Part shown: in pieces, positions 46,589-54,810 of the stretch
Numbering within the stretch: the stretch's first letter is position 1
How the letters are laid out: every line of letters starts with the position of its first letter
NCBI RefSeq assembly: GCF_036067295.1
Contig: NZ_CP107954.1
Span: 6,882,001 to 6,946,000, forward strand
Source of the DNA: Kribbella sp. NBC_00382
GTDB lineage: Bacteria; Actinomycetota; Actinomycetes; Propionibacteriales; Kribbellaceae
DNA length: 64,000 nt
Reading direction: 5' to 3'
Program-made: the position numbers and the translations under genes
Notes under the pieces: model-generated
What the model was told of the DNA's origin: nothing
Database searches by the model: none
The model's input: the letters and a program-made list of their open reading frames with translations, nothing else

Positions 46589-49177
46589 GTGGGTACGTTC
46601 CATCTGGACGCCGACTGGGATCGCGACGGCAAGATCAACTCCACGCCGGCCGAGCGTTCCGCAAGGAGCCTGGCGCCAGGGCTGATCGTGCTGGCGAACC
46701 TCGACGTGGACGGGCGACGCCTGCCTGCCGCCGTGAAGTCGGAGAGCATCCAGACCCCAGACGCTGAGCAAGCCTCGGTGCCCAAAGGCGACGATGACGC
46801 CCGGACGCTCCGGGTATCGGCTGATGCGGCCCCCGGCGGGCCGTTCACGACCTCGCTGCTGGTGCCGGATCTGGCGGAGAAGACACTGCGCCTGAGCACC
46901 TCGGCCGGGACCCGGATCGCTGGGCGGAAGGGCGGCGGCACCATCCGCTTCCCGGTGCCCACCGCCGGCGTGGGCAAGCCTTCCTCGGTACTGCTGGAAG
47001 CGCGACTGCTACCCGGATCTCCGTTGGGTTCGACGGCCCGCGCATCGATCGAACTGGAGTCGGTGGACGCGAGCGGCCGGGTCGGCAAGGAAGCCGGTCT
47101 GATCAGCGTGGCGCCGCTCATCCTCGTCGGGGATCTGGCCACGCCCGAACGGCTGTACATGTGCCTGGACGAGGGCGAGAACGACCCGTCGGTCGCTGAG
47201 GTCCGGGCCGCCTGTGCGCAGGCCAGGGTGCCGTTCGTTTCGGTCCCGGTCTCGGTCCATGCCGGCGACACCTGGCTGCAGGACCAGTTCCAGATCGGCT
47301 ACTGCCAGGGCCCGAACCAGATCATGCGGGTGCTCCTGCACCTACCGCGGGTGCGCAACGACTTCGTACTCGGCCAGTTGGCCCCGAATCTGGCCGCGCT
47401 GGTCGAAGGCCACTTCCCGTCGACCGGCCTCGGCATCTGTACCGACTTCTGGAAGCGGACCGTCAAGGTCACCGACGTCACCGGCGCGGTCCGGCAGCTG
47501 GCCTTCACCGATACCAGCGAACTGCTCTACAAGGTCGTCGGCGTCGGCGCGGTGTTCAACCAGGTGTTCTTCCAGCTCGCCCTGCTGGGTTCACCGTTCA
47601 CGGGCGCGATGCCGACCACCTTCACAGGCGCCCGCCAGGCGTTGCCGGGTGCCTTGGCCCAACTCCGCGCAGCGGTAGGCAAAGCCAAGGCCGGAGCTCC
47701 TCAGCGTCGGGCGTCCGCGCTCGATGCCCGGCTGAAGACGATGGAGGCGCTGGTCAAGGCGGTGATCGCGGCCATGCCGATGACGAGTGCCGGCATCAGC
47801 CTGCCGGTCGGTGGCCAGACCGTGGTGCTCAGTCTCGTCGAGGCCGACCTGTTCGCCACCAAGCTCGAGGTGCTGCACGACTCGCTCAACTACGGCGGCA
47901 ACATCGAGGTGGGTCCGGCCGGTACCGACGCGCCGTTCGGCCGGATCGTCATCGGTGAGGAGCCGGCCGGGCCGAACAGCAGCGGGCAGCCGCGCGAGAT
48001 CGACCCGGAGCTGTTCGCCTTCCTGGCGGCCCAAGGCACCCAGCCGATCACCAAGATCGACACTTCCTGGCTGGACGTCGGTCACGTGGACGAGCTGATC
48101 TCGTTCGTACCGGATCGGGAATCGTCCAGCGGAGCGGCGGTGCTGCGGGCGTCGCCGCAGGTCGCGCTGGCGATCATCGACGAGCTGAAGGCCCGGTTCA
48201 TCGCCGGTGCGCCGCCGGACCAGGTGCTGTGGGAGAACTACGTCTACCAGGGGCTCAAGCCGAGGCTCACCACCGGCGGGAGCTTCCCGGTCACCCATCT
48301 GCTCCGCGGCAAGCTCTGGCGGCACGAGCACCGTACCGGCGACGCGTCCGCGGCGGAGCCGCCCCGGATCTACCGGCGGCTGGCCGAGGCCGACGAGAAG
48401 GAGACGGTCTCGGGTCACCGGATCGACTACGAGGTCGGCATGAACATCAGCCGCACCTATAACGCCGGGATCAGCATCTTCGAACTGGCCGCGTTCGAGG
48501 CCGGTACGAACGCCACGATCGAGAAGACCAAGCTGGCCGGCGTGGACAAGGTCCTGACCGCGGCCTTCCCCGGATCGAGGCTGATCCCGGTGCCGGTGCT
48601 GTTCGACTACAGCGCCGACCTCGACACCACCCGGACTTCCGCGTTCACCCCTGACTTGGTCAACCTCCAGGTGCTCGGCAGGACGCTGCTGATGCCCCGG
48701 CCCTATGGTCCGCGGGTCCCGTTGGCGGCGGCTCCGGGAGTACTGCGCGCAGTCCTGCCCGACTCGGTGAAGTCCAGGGCGAGTGCCGACATCCTGGCCG
48801 GCAAAGGGCTGGACCGCACATCCCATTGGGCCAAGGACGGCAACGACCTCAAGCTGGCCGAGTTCTTCGCGGACGGCTTCCCGGGCGTACCGGCGGTCGA
48901 GGTGGCCAAGCGGATCCGGACGGCCAACCCGGCGCACTTCTTGCCGGACGGGCGGATGCGCGACGGGTGGCGGCAGCTCGTGATCCCGGAGCGGACCGTC
49001 GACCTGTTCCAGGCGTACACCGCGCTGGTGCTCGAACCGCTCGGCGTCACGGTCGCCTGGGTGGACTCGTGGTCGTACCACGTGCGGTTCGGCGGGATTC
49101 ATTGCGGGACGAACGTACTGCGTGCGCCCACGCCGCCCGCCGTTCCGTGGTGGCGTACCAAGGCGGCCTCGAAGTGA
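46589..49177 (+). CDS. Protein-arginine deiminase (PAD) family protein
   Basis: PADs convert protein arginine to citrulline. This 862-residue protein matches animal PADs over the PAD_M and PAD_C domains and lacks PAD_N. Residues 5-15 (HLDADWDRDGK) match the calcium-rich start of PAD_M. In PAD_C, DTWLQD gives Trp229 and the catalytic Asp232, and NYGGNIEV gives Glu440. WLDVGHVDELISFVP gives His499 and Asp501, YHVRFGGIHCGTN gives Arg832 and the nucleophile Cys839, and VPWW is near the end. Extra helical inserts lie at about 290-420 and 720-800. Two calcium-ligand glutamates of human PAD4 (E351, E353) are Gln233 and Gln235 here. The start is GTG 46589. No signal peptide is seen. Confidence 0.93.
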   Translation: MGTFHLDADWDRDGKINSTPAERSARSLAPGLIVLANLDVDGRRLPAAVKSESIQTPDAEQASVPKGDDDARTLRVSADAAPGGPFTTSLLVPDLAEKTLRLSTSAGTRIAGRKGGGTIRFPVPTAGVGKPSSVLLEARLLPGSPLGSTARASIELESVDASGRVGKEAGLISVAPLILVGDLATPERLYMCLDEGENDPSVAEVRAACAQARVPFVSVPVSVHAGDTWLQDQFQIGYCQGPNQIMRVLLHLPRVRNDFVLGQLAPNLAALVEGHFPSTGLGICTDFWKRTVKVTDVTGAVRQLAFTDTSELLYKVVGVGAVFNQVFFQLALLGSPFTGAMPTTFTGARQALPGALAQLRAAVGKAKAGAPQRRASALDARLKTMEALVKAVIAAMPMTSAGISLPVGGQTVVLSLVEADLFATKLEVLHDSLNYGGNIEVGPAGTDAPFGRIVIGEEPAGPNSSGQPREIDPELFAFLAAQGTQPITKIDTSWLDVGHVDELISFVPDRESSSGAAVLRASPQVALAIIDELKARFIAGAPPDQVLWENYVYQGLKPRLTTGGSFPVTHLLRGKLWRHEHRTGDASAAEPPRIYRRLAEADEKETVSGHRIDYEVGMNISRTYNAGISIFELAAFEAGTNATIEKTKLAGVDKVLTAAFPGSRLIPVPVLFDYSADLDTTRTSAFTPDLVNLQVLGRTLLMPRPYGPRVPLAAAPGVLRAVLPDSVKSRASADILAGKGLDRTSHWAKDGNDLKLAEFFADGFPGVPAVEVAKRIRTANPAHFLPDGRMRDGWRQLVIPERTVDLFQAYTALVLEPLGVTVAWVDSWSYHVRFGGIHCGTNVLRAPTPPAVPWWRTKAASK

Positions 49178-49184
49178 CCGCGGG

Positions 49185-49796
49185 TCAGAGCAGGCCGGCG
49201 TGGTCGAGGGCCAGGTAGGCGGCGTCGGTGCCGGTCATGATGCCGGGAGTGCGCAGGTCGGCGCGGAACTCGGCCGGGGTGAGTTCCACCGGTACGCAGT
49301 CCTCGAACTCGTCGAGGGACTGCTTGCCGTTCGGGCGGCAGCCGCGGGCGATGGCGACGTACTTGCGGAAGGTCGACGACGAACCGGCCCAGAGCCAGCC
49401 CTTCACCTCGATCGACTCGCAGCTGTAGCCGGTCTCTTCCTCAAGTTCACGACGTCCCGCGTCGGCCGGGTCTTCCCCGGGGTCGATCAGGCCGCCGGGC
49501 AGGTTGGTGACGATCTTGTCGGGGCCGGCGCGGAACATCCGTACGGTGACGATCCGGCCGTCCGGGGTCAGCGGCAACACGGTGACGCCGGCCCGGATGT
49601 CTGCTCCGGACTCGGGGCCGGAGACGTCCCAGACTGCCTCGCGGCCATCGGGTAGCCGGTAGCGGCGGACATTCACCGTCAGGAAGCCCTTGTAGCCGGG
49701 CTTCTCCCCCACCAACACCCACGGCTCGGGATCACCTGGACGTACGTCGTCCGCCCCTGGGGTTGAGCCAGGGGCGGACGGCAGGTTGTCGGTCAC
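49185..49796 (-). CDS. NUDIX hydrolase (ADP-ribose pyrophosphatase-like)
   Basis: The 203-residue protein has a complete Nudix box, GGLIDPGEDPADAGRRELEEETGY-like, within about residues 100-123: the GX5E, REL and EE parts are all present. The style (VTVLPLTPDGRIVTVRMFR before it) fits ADP-sugar pyrophosphatases. GTG 49796 overlaps the prcA stop by four bases (GTGA), so it may be cotranslated with the proteasome alpha subunit. A strong hairpin lies within codons 6-16, which raises doubt about the start. A later start such as GTG at about residue 27 is possible. It converges on the PAD gene with a seven-base gap. Confidence 0.87.
   Translation of the reverse strand: MTDNLPSAPGSTPGADDVRPGDPEPWVLVGEKPGYKGFLTVNVRRYRLPDGREAVWDVSGPESGADIRAGVTVLPLTPDGRIVTVRMFRAGPDKIVTNLPGGLIDPGEDPADAGRRELEEETGYSCESIEVKGWLWAGSSSTFRKYVAIARGCRPNGKQSLDEFEDCVPVELTPAEFRADLRTPGIMTGTDAAYLALDHAGLL
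49749..49779 (-). terminator. Hairpin just beyond prcA, inside the NUDIX N-terminus
   Basis: GTCCGCCCCTGG (49749-49760) pairs perfectly with CCAGGGGCGGAC (49768-49779) around a seven-base loop, 14 bases after the prcA stop on the minus strand. It could end most proteasome transcripts, or act as an attenuator controlling the overlapping NUDIX gene. Confidence 0.6.
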
Positions 49797-50662
49797 AGCG
49801 GGCGGTCGGTGTCCGGGTTCTCCGGCGGGGCGATCGGCGTGTCGTCTGCGGGCGGCGCCACCGGGGCGTCGCTCGCCGACTCGCTCTCGTAACTGCCGCC
49901 GTTGACCGTCTCGTCGGAGTCCGAGTCGGCGTGCGTCGCCGGCTCGGACGGGGACGTGTCGGGGCGCGACTCGGACAGGATCCGGGCCAGTGTCTCGTCC
50001 GAGATCCGCTTGAACTTGCGCACCTGGGTGCGGGTGCGGTCCAGGATGGCGACCTCGATCTGGTCCGGCTCGAGCTGCCGGATCTCGGTGCCGTCGTGGC
50101 CGAGGGCGTCCACCGCGAGGCGCAGGGCCCCCGCCAGTGAGATCCCTTCGGAGTAGTGCTCACCGACGTACTCGGCGACCTGCTCGGCCGGGCCGCCCAT
50201 CACGGCGTAGCCGCGGACGTCCGCGATCGAGCCGTCGTAGGTGAGCCGGTAGATCTGGTCCTCGGCCGTGCTGGCGCCGATCTCGGCGACCAGGATCTCC
50301 ACCTCGAGCGGCTTCTCGCCGCCGGAGGAGAAGATCGCGCCGAGCGTCTGCGCGTACGCATTCGCCAGCGCCCGGCCGGTCACGTCCCGGCGGTCGTACG
50401 AATAGCCGCGCATGTCGGCCAGCCGGACGCCCGCGATCCGCAGGTTCTCGAACTCGTTGTACCGCCCGACGGCGGCGAACGCCATCCGGTCGTAGATCTC
50501 GGCCACCTTGTGCAGCGCCGGGGACCGGTTCTCGGCGACGAACAGGATGCCGTCGGCGTACTGCAGCGCGATCGCGCTGCGCCCCTTGGCGATGCCCTTG
50601 CGGGCGAAGTCGGCCCGGTCCCGCATCAACTGTTCGGGCGAGACGTAGAACGGCGTACTCAT
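49793..50662 (-). CDS. prcA: Proteasome subunit alpha
   Basis: PrcA forms the outer rings that gate the 20S proteasome core. The 289-residue protein begins MSTPFYVSPEQLMRDRADFARKGIAKGRSA, typical of actinobacterial alpha subunits, and continues with the conserved EVEILVAEIG core. After about residue 230 it carries a tail of some 55 residues rich in Asp, Glu, Ser and Pro (SDSDETVNGGS, APPADDTPIAPPEN), longer than in mycobacterial PrcA (about 248 residues in total). The ATG at 50662 lies 32 bases after the prcB stop. Confidence 0.95.
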   Translation of the reverse strand: MSTPFYVSPEQLMRDRADFARKGIAKGRSAIALQYADGILFVAENRSPALHKVAEIYDRMAFAAVGRYNEFENLRIAGVRLADMRGYSYDRRDVTGRALANAYAQTLGAIFSSGGEKPLEVEILVAEIGASTAEDQIYRLTYDGSIADVRGYAVMGGPAEQVAEYVGEHYSEGISLAGALRLAVDALGHDGTEIRQLEPDQIEVAILDRTRTQVRKFKRISDETLARILSESRPDTSPSEPATHADSDSDETVNGGSYESESASDAPVAPPADDTPIAPPENPDTDRPL

Positions 50663-50694
50663 CTGGGGTGTCGTCCTCTATCAGTCGATGGTGG

Positions 50695-51537
50695 TCAGGT
50701 GAGGGGCGCGGCCGGGCCGTCGGGACGCTCGTGCCGGGCGGCGATGATCGTGTCAACGATCGCGCCGACCTCCTCGGCCGGGAGCCGCCGGTAGCCGTCC
50801 ACGGTGACCACGCCGACCACCGGGAAGATCCGCCGGAGCAGGTCCGGACCACCGGTCGCCGAGTCGTCGTCGGCGGCATCGACCAGGGACTGGACGAGCA
50901 CCGTCGCCACCTCGGTCTCGGACAGGCCCTCGCGGTAGAGCTTCTTCAGCGCGCCCTTGGCGAACAGCGAGCCCGAGCCGACGCTGTGGAAGCCGCCGAA
51001 CTCCTCGTACCGCCCACCGGTCGGGTCGTAGGAGAAGATCCGGCCGCCCTTCAGATCGTGGTCGTAGCCCGCGAACAACGGGACCACGGCCAGGCCCTGC
51101 ATCGCCATCGCCAGGTTGCCGCGGATTAGCGCGGTCAGCCGGTTGGCCTTGCCGTCCAGGCTGAGCGTGGTGCCCTCGAGCTTCTCGTAGTGCTCGAGCT
51201 CGACCTGGAACAGCCGCACCATCTCGATCCCGAGCCCGGCCGTCCCGGCGAAGGCGACGCACGAGTACTCGTCGGCCGGGAAGACCTTCTCGATGTCGCG
51301 CTGGGCGATCACGTTGCCCATCGTGGCCCGACGGTCGCCGGCCATCACGACGCCACCGGGGAAGGTGGCGGCCACGATCGTCGTACCGTGCGGGACGTCC
51401 TTGCCGAGATCACCCGCCCCCAGGTCGCGCCGTCCGGGCAACAGGTCGGGCGCATGCCCGGCCAGGAAGTCCATGAAGGACGAGCCACCTGGGGTCAGGA
51501 AGGCTTCCGGCAACCGGCCGGAGGCATCAAATGTCAT
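50695..51537 (-). CDS. prcB: Proteasome subunit beta
   Basis: PrcB is the catalytic core subunit. The 280-residue precursor has a 51-residue propeptide ending DVPHG; cleavage exposes Thr52 of TTIVAATFPGGVVMAGD as the nucleophile. Conserved Asp and Lys of the active site follow (GDRRAT, IEKVF), and SVGSGSLFAKGALKKLY is the later SGSG box. Start ATG 51537. pup is immediately upstream (eight-base gap) and prcA downstream. Confidence 0.96.
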   Translation of the reverse strand: MTFDASGRLPEAFLTPGGSSFMDFLAGHAPDLLPGRRDLGAGDLGKDVPHGTTIVAATFPGGVVMAGDRRATMGNVIAQRDIEKVFPADEYSCVAFAGTAGLGIEMVRLFQVELEHYEKLEGTTLSLDGKANRLTALIRGNLAMAMQGLAVVPLFAGYDHDLKGGRIFSYDPTGGRYEEFGGFHSVGSGSLFAKGALKKLYREGLSETEVATVLVQSLVDAADDDSATGGPDLLRRIFPVVGVVTVDGYRRLPAEEVGAIVDTIIAARHERPDGPAAPLT

Positions 51538-51545
51538 CTAGCGGT

Positions 51546-51755
51546 TCACTCCCCACCCTTTTGCACGAAGCCGCGGACGAACTCTTCCGCGTTCTCCTCC
51601 AGCACCTCGTCGATCTCGTCGAGGATCGAGTCGACGTCGTCGTCGAGCCGTTCCTTGCGCTCGGCCACGTCCTCGCTGGACTTGGTCTCGGCGACCTCTT
51701 CCTCGGTCGACGAGCGCTTCGGCTGCTTGTGCTGCTGTCCGCCGTCTTTAGCCAT
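51546..51755 (-). CDS. pup: Prokaryotic ubiquitin-like protein Pup, ending in Glu
   Basis: Pup is attached to lysines of target proteins and delivers them to the Mpa-proteasome complex. The 69-residue protein is polar and acidic: MAKDGGQQHKQPKRSSTEEE at the N-terminus, the Mpa-binding helix DDVDSILDEIDEVLEENAEE and the C-terminus VQKGGE. Because it already ends in glutamate rather than glutamine, the deamidation step performed by Dop in mycobacteria is not needed. ATG 51755 is preceded by GGAGG at eight bases. Confidence 0.97.
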   Translation of the reverse strand: MAKDGGQQHKQPKRSSTEEEVAETKSSEDVAERKERLDDDVDSILDEIDEVLEENAEEFVRGFVQKGGE

Positions 51756-51813
51756 GGCACACACCTCCTAGAACCGCTGTGGAGAATCGCCCAACCGACT
51801 CTCTATAGCGACC

Positions 51814-53334
51814 CTACCCGGCAGCGCCCCCAGTAATGGTGCGAACCAGGTCACTCGCGGTGTCGCACTGGTCCAGCAACGCTCCGACATGCGCCTTCGT
51901 GCCGCGCAGCGGGTCCAGGGTCGGGATCCGTTGAAGCGATTCACGCCCGGGCAGGTCGAAGATCACCGAGTCCCAGGACGCGGCGGCGACCTGACCGGCG
52001 TACTGCTGCATGCAGCGGCCGCGGAAGTACGCGCGGGTGTCCGTCGGCGGGTGCGAGACGGCCATCCGGATCTCCTCGTCGCTGACCAGGCGTTGCATCC
52101 GGCCGCTCTTGACGAGTTTGTAGTACAGGCCCTTGTCCGGGCGCAGATCGGCGTACTGCAGGTCGACCAGGTGCAGCTTCGGGTCGTCCCACTCCAGCCC
52201 GTCGCGGTCACGATAGGACTGCAGCAGCTTGTACTTCGCGACCCAGTCGAGCTGGTCGGACAGCTTCATCGGGTCGGTGGCGAGCTGGTCGAGCACCGCC
52301 TCCCAGCGCTGCAGCACGTCGTTGGTCTGCCGGTCCGCGTCGTCGCCGTACTTGTTCTCGACGTACTTGCGGGCCTGCTCCAGATACTCCACCTGGAGCT
52401 GGACGGCGGTGATCTTGCGGCCGTCCTTGAGCGTCATCAGGTGCGTACAGCTCGGGTCGTGGCTGATCTCGTGCAGCGCGGTGACCGGCCGGTCGACGGA
52501 CAGGTCGTCGGTCAGCCAGCCGTCCTCGATCATCGCCAGCACCAGCGAGGTGGTGCCGACCTTCAGGTAGGTCGAGATCTCGGCCAGGTTCGCGTCGCCG
52601 ATGATCACGTGCAGCCGGCGGTACCGGTCGGGATTCGCGTGCGGCTCGTCGCGGGTGTTGATGATCGGCCGCTTCAGCGTCGTCTCCAGGCCGACCTCGA
52701 CCTCGAAGTAGTCGGCGCGCTGGCTGATCTGGAAGCCGTTGGTGTTGCCGTCCTGGCCGATCCCGACCCGGCCGGCGCCGGTGACCACCTGGCGGCTGAC
52801 GAAGAACGGCGTCAGGTGCCGCACGATCGACGCGAACGGTGTGGACCGGCGCATCAGGTAGTTCTCGTGCGAGCCGTACGACGCGCCCTTGTTGTCGGTG
52901 TTGTTCTTGTAGAGGTTCAGCTGCGGCGCGCCGGGGATCTGCCGGGCCTGCCGGGCGCCCTCCATGATCACCAGCTCGCCGGCCTTGTCCCAGACCACCA
53001 CGTCGCGCGGGTTGGTGCACTCGGGCGCGGAGTACTCCGGGTGGGCGTGGTCGACGTACAACCGGGCGCCGTTGGTGAGGATGACGTTGGCCAGGCCGGT
53101 CTCCTCGTCGGTGAGCTGGCTCGAGTCGGCCACCTCCCGGCTCAGGTCGAAGCCGCGCGCGTCCCGCAGGGGGTGCTCCTCGTCGAAGTCCCACCGGGTT
53201 TTGCGCGCCAAGGGCTGCGTCTGGGCATAGCCGTTCACCACCTGGCTCGAAGTCAGCATCGGGTTGGCCCCGGGCTGGCCAGGAACCGAGATGCCGAACT
53301 CGGTCTCGGTCCCCATGATCCGCCGAACACTCAT
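51814..53334 (-). CDS. dop: Pup deamidase/depupylase Dop
   Basis: Dop removes Pup from substrates (and deamidates Pup-Gln where present). The 506-residue protein starts VRRIMGTETEFGISVPGQPGAN, with the glutamine-synthetase-like ATP/Mg site (GTETE). It continues with LYVDHAHPEYSAPE, NNTDNKGASYGSHENYL and the C-terminal RGTKAHVGALLDQCDTA. Position directly upstream of pup and these motifs favour Dop over the ligase PafA, for which no gene is seen in the window. Start ATG 53334; divergent from a NUDIX gene. Confidence 0.95.
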   Translation of the reverse strand: MSVRRIMGTETEFGISVPGQPGANPMLTSSQVVNGYAQTQPLARKTRWDFDEEHPLRDARGFDLSREVADSSQLTDEETGLANVILTNGARLYVDHAHPEYSAPECTNPRDVVVWDKAGELVIMEGARQARQIPGAPQLNLYKNNTDNKGASYGSHENYLMRRSTPFASIVRHLTPFFVSRQVVTGAGRVGIGQDGNTNGFQISQRADYFEVEVGLETTLKRPIINTRDEPHANPDRYRRLHVIIGDANLAEISTYLKVGTTSLVLAMIEDGWLTDDLSVDRPVTALHEISHDPSCTHLMTLKDGRKITAVQLQVEYLEQARKYVENKYGDDADRQTNDVLQRWEAVLDQLATDPMKLSDQLDWVAKYKLLQSYRDRDGLEWDDPKLHLVDLQYADLRPDKGLYYKLVKSGRMQRLVSDEEIRMAVSHPPTDTRAYFRGRCMQQYAGQVAAASWDSVIFDLPGRESLQRIPTLDPLRGTKAHVGALLDQCDTASDLVRTITGGAAG

Positions 53335-53407
53335 GCGATCGAGCCTACGCGGTACAGCGGACTAAATGCGGTGATGTGTCCACAGGGTTATCTGTGAGAC
53401 TTCGGAA

Positions 53408-53905
53408 ATGGACGAACTGGTGGCTTTGCTGGACAGCGACGGCAAGGTGTGCGGGTCTGCGCCACGCTCCGTGATGCGGCGCGACAACCTGCGCCATGGG
53501 GCAACCGGCGTACTGGTCCGGAACAGTGCCGGCGAGATCTACGTGCACCGCCGCACGCCGACCAAGGACGTCTACCCGCACCGGTACGACTTCGCCGCCG
53601 GCGGTGTCGTGGCGGCAGGTGAGGACCCGTACGACGCCGTCGTACGGGAACTGGACGAGGAGTTGGGCATCACCGGGGTCGAGCTGACCCGCCTGCCTGA
53701 AGGCGACTATGCGGACGAGCACACCAGCTACCGCGCCTACCTGTACACCTGCGTCTGGGACGGCCCGGTGAAACACCAGCCGGAGGAGGTCGAGTGGGGC
53801 GCGTGGATGTCGCCGGCCGACCTGGTCGCCAAGTTCGACGAGTGGTCCTTCATGCCGGACACCGTTGCCCTGCTCGGCCCGCTGGTCAGGACATATGCGC
53901 AGTGA
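53408..53905 (+). CDS. NUDIX hydrolase (YfcD/IPP isomerase-like)
   Basis: The 165-residue protein begins MDELVALLDSDGKVCGSAPR and has GVLVRNSAGEIYVHRRTPTKDVYPHRYDF-type sequence at residues 34-62. A Nudix box follows at about residues 65-87 (GGVVAAGEDPYDAVVRELDE then ELGI). This resembles the YfcD and isopentenyl-diphosphate isomerase branch rather than mutT. The substrate is unknown. ATG 53408 is 73 bases from the divergent dop start. Its stop overlaps the next gene by four bases. Confidence 0.9.
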   Translation: MDELVALLDSDGKVCGSAPRSVMRRDNLRHGATGVLVRNSAGEIYVHRRTPTKDVYPHRYDFAAGGVVAAGEDPYDAVVRELDEELGITGVELTRLPEGDYADEHTSYRAYLYTCVWDGPVKHQPEEVEWGAWMSPADLVAKFDEWSFMPDTVALLGPLVRTYAQ

Positions 53906-54645
53906 CCATCAACGATGACGGCTGGGACAGCCGGGCCTGGCTGGACGGCGAGTGGCTTAATCGTGAGCCCCGCCGCGAGGAGGTCCGCCCGCGACTACTC
54001 GCCGAGACCCGCCTGATGCCCTGGCTAGCCCCGCAACTCCCAGTACCGGTCCCAGTGCCCGAGCAGACGCAGTACGGCGTACGCCACCGCGTCCTGGTCG
54101 GCCAACCACTCGAAGCAGGCAGTACTGAGCTCGGCCGCCAGCTAGGCAAGTTCCTGAGCGCCCTGCACGCCATAGACCCGGCCGAGGCAGCGGCCCAAGG
54201 CGCTGTTGACGCAGCGACGGCTAGAGCCGCCAAGGCGGTCTTCCTGGACGAGTGCCGGGCCCAGGTAATTCCACTGCTTCCAGAGCACACCCACCAGACC
54301 GCCCTCGAGCTCCTAGACCGCGTAGCCAACACCCGCACAGCGCTAGTGCACGCAGACCTCGGCTCCGAACACATACTCGTCCAGGACGGCCGTATCGGCG
54401 GCATCATCGACTGGACCGACGCAGAGATCGGCGACCCGGCCCTGGATCTCTCCTGGCTCCTCAACGACGCCCCAGCCGGCATCGCGACCGGCCTGGCCGA
54501 GACCTACGACGTCACCCCGGTACTCCGCGAGCGCGCGCTCGACTGGCATCGCCTCGCACCTTGGTACGGGGTGCACCGAGGACTCCTGCTCGGCCTGCCG
54601 CACGATGTCGAGACCGGCTTGGCCGAGATCCTGACCCGGTTGTGA
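53902..54645 (+). CDS. Aminoglycoside phosphotransferase-fold kinase
   Basis: The 247-residue protein has the APH/choline kinase fold. The catalytic loop is VHADLGSEHILVQDG (about residues 151-165), where the usual final Asn of HxDxxxxN is His, a variant seen in actinobacterial members. The metal-binding segment IDWTDAEIGDPALDL follows. The N-terminal lobe is short and lacks a clear glycine loop, as in many APH proteins. It probably phosphorylates a small hydroxylated molecule; antibiotic resistance is not implied. GTG 53902 overlaps the NUDIX stop. Confidence 0.85.
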   Translation: MTINDDGWDSRAWLDGEWLNREPRREEVRPRLLAETRLMPWLAPQLPVPVPVPEQTQYGVRHRVLVGQPLEAGSTELGRQLGKFLSALHAIDPAEAAAQGAVDAATARAAKAVFLDECRAQVIPLLPEHTHQTALELLDRVANTRTALVHADLGSEHILVQDGRIGGIIDWTDAEIGDPALDLSWLLNDAPAGIATGLAETYDVTPVLRERALDWHRLAPWYGVHRGLLLGLPHDVETGLAEILTRL

Positions 54646-54681
54646 TGCAACCATCGGCCGACCGAGCGGTCACTCCCCGGT

Positions 54682-54810
54682 GTGAAGATCATCCTGACGT
54701 TCGGGTTCACCCAGAGCGTCGCGGATACCGGCGCGACACCTCGCGTCCAGCAGCGCGAGGAGTTCCGGGCCTTCGATGCGGACGGAAACCCGGTGCCGTT
54801 GCGGTACTAG
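54682..54810 (+). CDS. Possible 42-residue small protein
   Basis: A GTG at 54682 opens a 42-residue frame starting MKIILTFGFTQSVADTGATP, continuing with EEFRAFDADGNPVPL and a final RY. The mix of residues, with a beta-like start and an Asp/Gly-rich turn, looks protein-like rather than random. The stop overlaps the end of the convergent membrane protein gene by four bases. No ribosome site is obvious and no family is recognised, so expression is uncertain. Confidence 0.4.
   Translation: MKIILTFGFTQSVADTGATPRVQQREEFRAFDADGNPVPLRY

Noticed and set aside
51814..53334. Dop gene as the Pup ligase pafA
   Set aside because: The position upstream of pup, the N-terminus and the length fit Dop better than PafA; only one such gene is present in the window.
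53902..54645. Antibiotic resistance kinase
   Set aside because: Only the general APH fold is visible; nothing in the sequence or neighbours indicates a drug substrate.
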